Notes under the pieces: generated by a model
Databases searched by the model: none
What the model saw: the letters and a program-made list of their open reading frames with translations, nothing else
Told to the model about the DNA's origin: nothing
Shown here: positions 51,697 to 60,700 of the stretch, piece by piece
How positions within the stretch are numbered: position 1 is the stretch's first letter
Layout: the number at the start of each line of letters is the position of its first letter
Program-made: the position numbers and the translations under genes
Source of the DNA: Endotrypanum monterogeii
Lineage: Eukaryota > Euglenozoa > Kinetoplastea > Trypanosomatida > Trypanosomatidae
Assembly: GCA_000333855.2 (NCBI GenBank)
Contig: CM007343.1
Coordinates: 593,581-657,580, forward strand
Direction: 5' to 3'
Length of the DNA stretch: 64,000 bases

Positions 51697-53196
51697 ATGA
51701 AAAATTTTCGTTGCCTGAATGTGCTCGCACATCCAGAGCCAGCACAGGGATGTGCAGAGAAATGTATGATGTGCTGTGGCTACTGTACTCCCGTCGTTGT
51801 TGCAGCAATCATAGTGTCGCTCACACTCAGCGGTGACGCCTACAGCATACTTCTAATGGCCCGTTATAGACACGATGCGTGGCGCATTTGTGTGTGTGTC
51901 ATTTCATTCATCATGACTACCGTGAGTGGCGCTGTAGCACTGTGGTCTTACTACGCCGTCGTCTTTGGCTCCCCGGGGTTTGTGCCGCCCGATCCGTGGG
52001 CGTATCCACCCATTTACGTGGGTTCATCATCCCACCCACGTGGCGACGGTGAGGCCCGGTCGGTGCACCCCTTTCTCCCCTCGTCTCCCTCAGGCCCCCC
52101 ATATCAGCTTCGAGCACCGCGAAATCTACACGTAGCGCCGTCAAGCATGGAGGCAGCATATCTACCTTCATCAAACCCACAGAGCTCACTCGCGCGGGGG
52201 TCTGTTTTAGCGCCGGGTGTGACTCAGCCACATACAGCCAACCATGTATTCGTGTCTGCTGCGACGGAACACGTTGACAGCGTCCGCCCCTTGACGGCGG
52301 GTCATTCGATATCCCCGCCAGATGTCACCCATGCCACCGAGTCCGATAATAGCGAAGGTGCAGGACAACACACACTCGGAAGAGATGGTGCCTTGGATGG
52401 TGATCTCAAAAAACATGCGATTAGCGTCTGTGATGGTGAGGCGCCAGCAGTGCCAAGCAATGATCCACATATTCATGCACTGCTCCATGGACAGTGTATC
52501 GGACCGAGTACGGAAGTCCCTCTTCCAAATACACCGTATACAGAGCAGGGTCAGCGTCACGGCACTGCCCTGCTCGCGTCGGCGAACGACTACGTGGTTA
52601 CCAAGTTAGACCCTAGGGGATGCCTTCGTTTCTGCAATGTATGTCAGCTCTATAAACCAGACAATGCTCACCACTGCCGTGTCTGTCGCCGCTGCATTTA
52701 TAATTTCGATCATCACTGCCCGTTCGTGAATAATTGTATCGGTCGCAACAACTATAAGCTTTTCCTCATCTTTTTGCTCTATAACGGCTGTGGCTCAGGC
52801 ATTGCGGGCTGCTTCATGTTCATCATGTTATTGATCGTTGATCGGGACGATCTTCTTGTGAAGATTGGCTGGGTATCAGTGCCTGTGATCGAGATGGCTC
52901 TGGGGTCTGCTTTGTTGCTGTTCTATTGCCAGCACCGTGTCCTCTTGTGCAGAGGGCAGAGTACCTTGGACAGTCTCGCGACTGGCGGTGACGACGGCAC
53001 CTCCAACCTCTGCTGCAGCACCCAAAGGCCTCTGTCCACCGTAGAGAAGGCCGAGAGGGCACGCCGGCGAAGAGAGAGAGTGAGGAGTCACAACTATACA
53101 CTACTGGGTAACGAGTCACCGTGGTGGAGGAGGTGTATTCCGGTTCCCGTGCGTACCGACGACACCGCAGATGGTACAGCGACACGGACCGTATGA
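51697..53196 (+). CDS. DHHC palmitoyltransferase 2 of 3, with large linker
   Basis: 499 aa. Two N-terminal membrane spans (about 28-50 and 65-90) are followed by GFVPPDPW, then about 190 residues of polar, Ser/Pro/His-rich linker not found in the first copy, then the Cys-rich domain LRFCNVCQLYKPDNAHHC with catalytic D338-H339-H340-C341 in FDHHCPFVNNCIG, then two more spans (about 355-380 and 390-415). The zinc-binding Cys and His residues are all present. The C-terminal tail is basic and ends about 80 residues after the last span. The family acts as protein S-acyltransferases; the cytosolic linker may recruit substrates, which is inference. ATG 51697 is the first in the frame and precedes the first span by about 28 residues. 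Confidence 0.92.
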   Translation: MKNFRCLNVLAHPEPAQGCAEKCMMCCGYCTPVVVAAIIVSLTLSGDAYSILLMARYRHDAWRICVCVISFIMTTVSGAVALWSYYAVVFGSPGFVPPDPWAYPPIYVGSSSHPRGDGEARSVHPFLPSSPSGPPYQLRAPRNLHVAPSSMEAAYLPSSNPQSSLARGSVLAPGVTQPHTANHVFVSAATEHVDSVRPLTAGHSISPPDVTHATESDNSEGAGQHTLGRDGALDGDLKKHAISVCDGEAPAVPSNDPHIHALLHGQCIGPSTEVPLPNTPYTEQGQRHGTALLASANDYVVTKLDPRGCLRFCNVCQLYKPDNAHHCRVCRRCIYNFDHHCPFVNNCIGRNNYKLFLIFLLYNGCGSGIAGCFMFIMLLIVDRDDLLVKIGWVSVPVIEMALGSALLLFYCQHRVLLCRGQSTLDSLATGGDDGTSNLCCSTQRPLSTVEKAERARRRRERVRSHNYTLLGNESPWWRRCIPVPVRTDDTADGTATRTV

Positions 53197-53722
53197 TAGT
53201 GAAGTAGCGGAGGGAGCTGGCTGGGTGGCGGTGGCAAAGGCGGCATGGGGGGGGGGAGGTCGAAAAACATCGTGACATCTGCGGTGCATGCCTCCACCCA
53301 CCGACCTGCACGCCGGCACCGGTGGGTAGGGGGTAGTGCTACGTCGCTTTCGTTGGATTTCTTATTTTCTATCAGTCGAACACTTACGTCTGGTTACGCT
53401 TCGTTTTTCTGAGTCTCCACCGTCACTGTCGTCGGTAGTTTTATGTGCACACATGCGTTCCTGTCTCGGGGGATCCTACTTTTGTTTTTCGTATATACCG
53501 CTCTTCCTTCTCCTCCTTCACATAAGCACGCACATACTCGCCTCAGCTACTGGTGCTTTCTGTGTCTGTGTGTTTGCATGCGCGCTGGAGTTTTAATTGC
53601 CTGCTCTCGTGGGGAGGCGCATTCGTCTTGTGGATGCAAGACATCACAACGACGCGTGTTCTACGTAAAACAACCCCAAAAGACATTCCCACTTTTTATA
53701 CGCGAACGCTGCGATTCTCACA

Positions 53723-54198
53723 ACGCTGCGCACGAATGATGTAGACGCACACCCTGAAAACGCTCTGCCGCATCTGTTGCACCACAGCCCGTATCCTTGC
53801 TCGCCTCAAACGGGTTGTCTGTAATGTCGTATGGCGCATGTCGAACTTTATTTCGCCTTCCGCGTCCTGCTGGGGTGCGGCGACAGGGGAGGCGCTGATG
53901 CGTGGCCGGTGGGTGTGGGGGCGTATCAGTGTATTCTGTTACTGCATTTCTTTGGCAGCTGTGGTGCCGCAGCACGTGAAGGGGATGGGTGGTGGCGGTG
54001 TGGTGGAGGTCAGCGATGGGGGCTCTGTGGACGCATGCTCGCCTGTGCGCCATGTGCTGGTGGCGCACTCTGTGGTTGACTGGTGATGTTGGCAATATGC
54101 TTAGCGTGAGCTGGCACACCCGCTATGGCTGCTGCACTGCTCTTCGACATTGCCTACGCACGAAGTTGGTTTGATGGTACTGCAGGGAGGGGGCGGGG
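53723..54198 (+). repeat. 476-bp dispersed repeat, copy B (SIDER-like?)
   Basis: Direct-repeat partner of 29627-30102, offset exactly 24096 bases, with one visible base difference (G at 53921 against C at 29825). The flanks on both sides are unrelated to those of copy A. It lies between the second and third DHHC genes. Confidence 0.9.
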
Positions 54199-54564
54199 AT
54201 ACGAGTTCTCGGGGAAGTGAATATACCGTAGGCCATCGCTCACCGGCGGATCTTCTCCATTACCTCCCTGCTTGTTTTTCTGTCAATGTTTCTTCAGCTG
54301 GACTTCCCTCTTCATATTTATATCTATATATTTATATTTATTCGTTGCGTTTGTTTTGGTCCGGGGACTCAAGGAGCGGAGTCCACGGAGGTGCGTTGGT
54401 CGCTGCTGTCGCATCGCTGAAACAGTGAGGGTCTCCCAGAGGATGCACTACTGAGCACCGAAGGCGCATAGGCGAGTGCTCATTTGATCTACCGAGGAGG
54501 AGAGCAGAGATTCTGAATTATTTTTTTTCGCTTTGTGAGCACAGTCAACTCGATCAGCGGTCGA

Positions 54565-54594
54565 TTCTCCCACTCTCCACTGTTGCTTTTTTAG
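54565..54594 (+). promoter_or_regulatory. Candidate spliced-leader acceptor for the third DHHC gene
   Basis: A pyrimidine-rich tract ends in AG at 54593-54594; the start codon at 54606 is the first ATG after it, giving a leader of only 11 bases plus the spliced leader. Confidence 0.6.
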
Positions 54595-54605
54595 ATACGT
54601 TAGAG

Positions 54606-56519
54606 ATGTCCACCACCAATGTCCATATTCAATCTCATCTGGGATCTTGGCGCGCGCTGTGGATCATGGTCGTGGCCTATCGATTGCCGCTACTTATCTT
54701 CATCTGTGCGATGCTTCTCATGGCTGGATATAATACCTTTTTTTTCAGACTGCGCTGCGCTGTGAGTGAGGTGGAGCCGTCTGGTGTGCGCGTCTTGGAG
54801 GCCGTGTGCGCATCGGAGTCGCTTCCATATCTACTTAGTTACGGTGCGACACGCAGGTTCGCCGTGTACGCGCTCACCATTGGGAATGCTTTTTTTGTGC
54901 TGATACTCTGGTGTTTTGCGCGTGCAGTCTTCACTTGTGCAGGGTATGTTCCAGCAAGCCCCTGGCGATGCGCGCCCCGTGCTGATGCTCAGCTACAACA
55001 TTATTTGCAGGTAACATGGTCAGCGAAAAAGAAGTGGATACAAGAGCAAGGTGTTGCTGCCCGGCAGCGAGTCGCTCAAAACTTGCATGCTCATCAGGCA
55101 TGCTGGGCCTTCGAGATGCACGCACTGCAGCAGAACCCGCAATATCCCTCTACTTCACCAGCCCCCGGTCCTTGGACACCACTGGTGTATCTGTCCGTCC
55201 CTGCAGACACACCAGGGATGTTTTCAGCACCAAGCGGTGCACTCCCAAAAGACGGCCTATCGCGTCTTCTCCGACAGCCGGCACATTCTATACCACTGCC
55301 CGCGGTGGGGGGCTGTCCAACCGTACTCACATCTCCCTTCACGACGCAGGCGCCTGATTGGGGATTGGCAAGTATGGCAAACACTGCAGCACAGCCAGCG
55401 AATGCAGCCCTCCTTTATTCGGGGTCTGAAGCTCTCCGAGGGGTGGGTGTTTCGTCTAGCGGTGTCCGTCCATCTCCTTCACTCTGCACCCCGGCAGGGG
55501 CGACTACGGCAGGCAGCACCACCGTACCAGCAGCAGCAGCGGCTCGTTCCTCCCCCCATTCGGCATGCTCTTCGCCGTCTGGGACCACCACACCGGGTGT
55601 GAGCACACCGGATCGTAATTCCGCCGTAGATCATGTGCTTCACAGCGACCACAGAAGCGGCGATATATGTATGTTGTCCTCGTCCCTGTATGGTGAGCAG
55701 ATGGCAATGTCTACGGCTGTAGACTTCGCCAGCAATCCATATCGGGTGCTCGAGTACGGGGCGGACGGTTCGCTGCGGTTCTGTAGTGTGTGTCGCCAGT
55801 TCAGGCCAGACGGAAGTCATCACTGCCGTGTATGTGGGCGTTGTGTATTCGACATGGATCACCACTGTCCGTTGGTTAATAACTGCATCGGCAGGGACAA
55901 CTACAAATATTTTTTTTTGTGCTTGTCGTACACAACGGTATGTGGCGTGGTGAACTCAACTCTTTTTCTTGCGGCGTACATGTGGAGCAGGGAATGCCAT
56001 AGCTGGGGCCTCAGCTGGTTGTGGGTGCCACTCGGCATGATCAGTATCGGCGCCTGCGTCTCGTATTTATGGCTGCAGCACGTGTTTCTTCTTATTCGAG
56101 GCGTTGGCACAATTGATCGCATGTCTGAGGTTTCTGCGGAGCGCTTCCTAGTGGGTATGAGCGGAACACGGAAAAGTAGGATTGGCAGACCTGGAAGCTG
56201 TTGCAGCGATAGCGGGATGGCAATACATGAATGTGTGGACGGTGTCGTTGCACTTTGGAAGTCCGTTGCGGATCTGATGAGGCGCAGCGGTAGATGTGCG
56301 GGACAAAAAAATATGAGTCCTTCGTACCTCACAAACAGCGATGACGGTGATCACTCACCAGGAGCATTTTCCCCTTCTGCTAGTCGGGCGGAGCGACGAG
56401 CGCGACGTATTGCGTTGCTGTTTGGACCCCCACGGTTCTTTCTTTACCACCTGCTACCTCTGCCGCCTCGAAGTAAAGATCTGCAGCTTTGCGAGAGGTC
56501 CCCTGAGCAAGAGGTTTAA
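54606..56519 (+). CDS. DHHC palmitoyltransferase 3 of 3, with very large linker
   Basis: 637 aa, about twice the family norm. Two N-terminal spans (about 22-45 and 88-112) are separated by a longer loop than in the other two copies; the turn after span 2 reads GYVPASPW. A polar, Ser/Pro/Thr-rich linker of about 250 residues follows. The Cys-rich domain begins LRFCSVCRQFRPDGSHHC and has catalytic D418-H419-H420-C421 in MDHHCPLVNNCIG. Two more spans lie at about 437-460 and 472-497. The C-terminal 130 residues are polar and basic. All expected zinc ligands are visible. The linker position is the same as in the second copy, which suggests that copies 2 and 3 are closer to each other than to copy 1; this is inference from layout. 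Confidence 0.92.
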   Translation: MSTTNVHIQSHLGSWRALWIMVVAYRLPLLIFICAMLLMAGYNTFFFRLRCAVSEVEPSGVRVLEAVCASESLPYLLSYGATRRFAVYALTIGNAFFVLILWCFARAVFTCAGYVPASPWRCAPRADAQLQHYLQVTWSAKKKWIQEQGVAARQRVAQNLHAHQACWAFEMHALQQNPQYPSTSPAPGPWTPLVYLSVPADTPGMFSAPSGALPKDGLSRLLRQPAHSIPLPAVGGCPTVLTSPFTTQAPDWGLASMANTAAQPANAALLYSGSEALRGVGVSSSGVRPSPSLCTPAGATTAGSTTVPAAAAARSSPHSACSSPSGTTTPGVSTPDRNSAVDHVLHSDHRSGDICMLSSSLYGEQMAMSTAVDFASNPYRVLEYGADGSLRFCSVCRQFRPDGSHHCRVCGRCVFDMDHHCPLVNNCIGRDNYKYFFLCLSYTTVCGVVNSTLFLAAYMWSRECHSWGLSWLWVPLGMISIGACVSYLWLQHVFLLIRGVGTIDRMSEVSAERFLVGMSGTRKSRIGRPGSCCSDSGMAIHECVDGVVALWKSVADLMRRSGRCAGQKNMSPSYLTNSDDGDHSPGAFSPSASRAERRARRIALLFGPPRFFLYHLLPLPPRSKDLQLCERSPEQEV

Positions 56520-57130
56520 ATCTCGGGGGTGAGGGAGAGAGAGATGCAGCGACGGCTCCCCCGCGTCGAATGGCATTTCAGTCTGTATCGTCGATGAAAT
56601 TTTTTTTGTCTACTCCATCCCGCTTGTCTTTTCATGCAATATGGACCGGCGGCTTCACTCAGAGTAGTGAAGCTCCACTTACAGCTTTGGGAGCCGGCCA
56701 AAGATCCCCCCCCGGCTTCATCTGCCTGTGGAGCACGTATCCCTGAAACCGTTCCTGCTGCTCTTGGCTGTTGGCCAGCGTCTGGTCCATCGCCCTGTTG
56801 TGGTTGATTTGATTTGTTTGTGTCTGCTTCGTTGCCCATGTTTCACTCTGAGCCCAAAGGGAAATACCTGTTTTTCTTCTCTCTCTCTCTCTCTCTCTCT
56901 CTGCCTAGGTCTCCTGACCTCGCTGCGTGTTTGCTGGTTCATTCCATGTTCGTGACCCGCGCTGTCTTCTTCTTTTCGCTCTACGCTTTTTTCTTCGCTC
57001 CTCGTCCATTCCCTCTGGGCTTCTCTCTCTCTTTCTCTCTCTCGCATACACAGCTCAAACTCCACGCGCCTTGCGAACGCGCTTTTTTCCCCCCTCTCCG
57101 ACTTTCCACTGCCCCGCAACGCAACTTGGG

Positions 57131-57388
57131 GCCGCAGAGGGACGGGCTGGTATATTCACACCATCCCCGGCACACATCGTATACAGCCCGATCGTCGAGT
57201 TTCTCAAGTCGCTCTTACCCGAGTCGTCGTTCGAGGACTCCCGTGTCGAGCCCTCCTACGCCTCCTTCGGCGTCCACACTCTCCAACCCTTGCACGCCCC
57301 ATCTGGTGCCCTGTACTATCGCTCGGAACACCAGCATAGAGACCTACATCGCCTTGTTTCTGCTGACGGGGAGAAGTGGTGGTGGTGA
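57131..57388 (+). pseudogene. Coding-like remnant or unrecognised small gene without ATG
   Basis: The frame ending at TGA 57386-57388 encodes about 85 residues that look globular (SPIVEFLKSLLPESSFEDSR, then SYASFGVHTLQPLHAPSG, then ALYYRSEHQHRDLH). The codons from about 57176 to 57300 end almost always in C or G, like the genes of this window. The frame is open back to 56927 but contains no ATG; the nearest ATG upstream (56946) is in another frame. It could be the 3' part of a broken gene, a gene whose start is hidden by a frameshift or base error in the CT-rich 57020-57110 stretch, or chance. I recognise no family. Confidence 0.35.
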
Positions 57389-57698
57389 GAGGAGCGGGGG
57401 GAGGGGCTTCCACTGGTCCAGAGTCGCCTATTTCGCTGTAGGACCAGCTGTGCGGGGAAGGGGGACTCCTTTTATTTTCTTCGAGTGCTTTCTGTGCTCG
57501 TGTTTGTCTAGTTTTTTCTTAATACTCGACTTCCCGGCAGGTTCCACTCAAGCGCCTAATCTCTTATTTTTCTCTTGCTGCGCTGACCATTTCCACGTTT
57601 TGGTGAGTTTGAGCTCAGTGTGCTTGCGGGCTGGAGTGCGCAAGCACAGCACCCTCTAGACGTCACCTCTGTGTTGGACTGCTGCCTTGCAAAAAGAA

Positions 57699-57725
57699 TT
57701 TTTATTTTCTCATTTCGTTTTTGAG
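57699..57725 (+). promoter_or_regulatory. Candidate spliced-leader acceptor for the paladin-like gene
   Basis: A T-rich tract ends in TTGAG (AG at 57724-57725); the first ATG after it is 57756, in frame with the long gene. The frame extends upstream to 57687 but through the tract itself. Confidence 0.55.
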
Positions 57726-57755
57726 GGAGGAGGACATACATACATACCTACATAC

Positions 57756-60700
57756 ATGACTGACACCACCACTGGTGCGGAGGATCGTCTCCCACGAATT
57801 GTGTCGCGCCACCACAGCAGCGGACGGTCCAATTCAGCTCCACCTCCCTCTCACCCGGCTTACGGTGAGGTGAAGGAGATCGCTCACGATGGCAGTACAG
57901 GATGCAACGGTTTTGGTGTGTTCTCGCACAAGGGGAGAGGTCCGGGAAAAAAAAAGACTGCACTTTTTCACAATCGAGCCGCACTCTATTCTCCCAAAGT
58001 TGGATTGCCTTACGCGACTTCTGAAGGGAACAATAGTGATGCGCATGGGGTGCCCCCTCATCGTTCACCAAATAATTTTTCTTCAGTAGAGTGTGCGTTG
58101 CCGCTTCTTACTTCTCCTTCGCAACAACTCGCTGAGTCTCCACAAAAATCCAGTCACCAGGCCAGAAAAGAAGCGGCCCAGTCGGAGGAGGAGGAATTGC
58201 GGGACTTGAGGCTTCTGCTAAGCTCCCAGTCACTGCGCCTGCACTGCCGCTTTTCCGCCACGGCATCCGCAGATGAGGAGATGTGTGGGCTGCACGAAAA
58301 TTCTCTTATCACTACTCCACCCAGATCGCACACAGTAGCAGCAGGTACACCCTCCACGGCGGTGAGTGTGGCAACAAATCAGTCATCAGAGTACACCGCA
58401 CCCAAGTCCAATGGGACGACAGTTCCACACCAAGGTGAGGTCAAGAAGTGGTATCTGGACGACACGACTGAGACACCTACAGAGAAAAGCGATTGCATGT
58501 ATTCCACTGTGGAGGCTGCCGCAGGGGTGCGAACAGTGCGCAAGGGCGCCATCTATGCGCGCAAAGGTACCAACAGCTTCTTCGACGGAGACGGCGATGT
58601 TAATAAGCGGTATGATGACAAGAGCGGGCCTGCGACGCAGTCAAAGCAAGACGAGAGGGAGGAGGCGTTGCTCTCCGCGCTGGAGAAGGAATCTCAGGTG
58701 CGCGAGGCTCGGCTAGAAAGTCGTAGCAGATATATTCGAAAAACATGTGCAGGGCCGCAACAGAGGTCGACGGGATACATCTATCCTCCTTCGCCGCTCG
58801 TTCTGCACGCCACCTCTGACGCAGAGGTCCATGAGCGCGCGATGGCGGCCGAGGAGTACGCGGTCAGCGTTTCGACGCGTCGCCAGCGCAGTGCAGATAG
58901 CGGTCGACATCAACGGATGAGAGAGGGCAGACGTGCTTTACGGTCTTCCGCGGCGTGCCAGAGGACTTCGGCCGACAACAGCGCTGTTTTCTCGACCACA
59001 GTTCATCTGCACACGCCACGTGACGGGGGCACACGTGTCAGTGACGCCGACATCTCGGAAAGCGGGGTGTTTCCACGTCCAGGCAGCAGCGGCGGTCGGC
59101 TTCGCCCTCAGCGTCGCTCTTCTGGCTCCCAGGAGCTTCAAGAGGGCAGTGAAATCTCGATGACAAGTCTGGCCTTGAGTCGAATGTCCTTGCGATCGTG
59201 CAGCGTTACCAAGGTAACCGATAGCACACTGGCGGTGATGGAGATGCTCGCCAACAGGGAAGACGTGTTGCTCCCGTCCCCGGCTGAGACGATGATGTCC
59301 CGTCGCGGTGACGTGCTGTCGTCGAAGCACATCCTCAAGCGCGACCTGGAGGAAGCCCTCCGGGCACGGCAAGGCTCGACAGGCATTATCGCTGGTGCGC
59401 CTTTCTTTCGCATTGTGCCCAAGCTGAACATCGCAGGCGTCGCACAGGCGAATGCCACTGCGGTGCGCACCATAGTGAACGAGCTTTTTCGGGCACATGT
59501 CGAGGGCCCTATTATCTGGGTGAATTTGCGTGAGGAGCCGCTTGTGTACATCAACGACAATGCCTACATTGTCCGTGAGCGTGACGACCCACTAAAGCCG
59601 ATCATCATCCCCAACGTTACCGGCCCCGTCATTGAATCCATCGAGCGTAAGCTTAAGCACGAGGTGCTTCAAGAGGCAAACGATAACAGCGGCAACATCA
59701 GCGTTCACCTCGAGTCCCGGGGTGGCGGCATGGAGGACCAGTGGGTGTGTGCGGGGCCAAGAGAAGTTCTGACGTTGTCGGAGCTCTTCCACCGCATGTA
59801 CAAAGAGACGGATCACCAAGTTGTTTACTTCCGCCGCCCTATTACCCAGAATATCGGCCCGAAACCGGAAGACTTCGACTTTGTGCTGGACGCGTGTCTT
59901 GAAGAGCCGAAGGCGGTGTTCGTGTTCAGCTGCCAGACCGGTCGCGGCCGTACCAGCTCGATGATGCAGATCGCCAACATCGTTCGATTTTACCAATTGT
60001 GTGTGAAGGACGTGACAGCCGATATGCGCGTGCTTTCTGAAAAAGTGAGCGTGCCTTCCTATCGCACGATTCAAAAGCTTGTGTCACTGTTTCCCGACGG
60101 CAAGCTGCACGAGCGCCGCCTCATGATTCTGATGGAGCTGGCCGACAAGGTGTACTCCATGGAGGACCATATCAACGAAGCCTTCGCTGGCATGGAAGAC
60201 GCTCCTGAGGTGGCGAAGATGCGACTGCAGATGTACGCTCTTTTCTTAGTCTTTTCTTACTACTGTGAGCAGCGACTTTGGAATTACTCGACGCGCGCGT
60301 CCTTCACGGATTGGCTGAGCGACAACTCGGAGGTAAGGCTTCTCATCAGCGGCGTGCGCGAAAAGCTTTTTGATCAGCTCAAGTCAGAGCAGGTGGTTGC
60401 CCCGTGGTCGAGTGGTCCCGGGGCGGAGGCGCTGCGGGCGATCCGTCACCGACGAGGTAACGTGTTGAGCGCCGGTCGCATCCTCTGTAGCTTTCAAATG
60501 AGCAATAATTTGGCCTCTGATGTCATAGCCTTGCGCCAGCTTGCACCAGGAGTGCCAGTGCTGACATGCGGTCGTATCAACGAGGCAGCGCGCGATGAGC
60601 TGGTGCGCGACATACGTACGACTTTCCCCAACTCCAGATCTGTCCATTGGATTAGCCTGCGCGCGGAGCCAATGGTTTTGATCAACGACGTGGCTTACAC

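Larger units (their letters stand above)
53197..54605. other. Intergenic region with repeat copy B
   Basis: 1.4 kb. A G run lies at 53248-53257, the second copy of the 476-bp repeat occupies 53723-54198, and AT-rich sequence lies at about 54315-54345. A pyrimidine tract ending in TTTTTTAG at 54593-54594 precedes the third DHHC gene. No gene seen outside the repeat. Confidence 0.75.
56520..57755. other. Intergenic region containing a coding-like stretch
   Basis: 1.2 kb with (CT)n at 56879-56902 and further CT-rich sequence at 57020-57045. The part 57131-57388 has the codon bias of a gene but no ATG (separate entry). T-rich sequence at 57699-57723 with AG at 57724-57725 probably serves the paladin-like gene. 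Confidence 0.7.

Noticed and set aside
56814..57659. Open frame of 281 codons ahead of the paladin-like gene
   Set aside because: Composition is Ser/Pro/Arg/Phe from CT-rich DNA, it starts without ATG, and another frame in the same place has the better codon bias.
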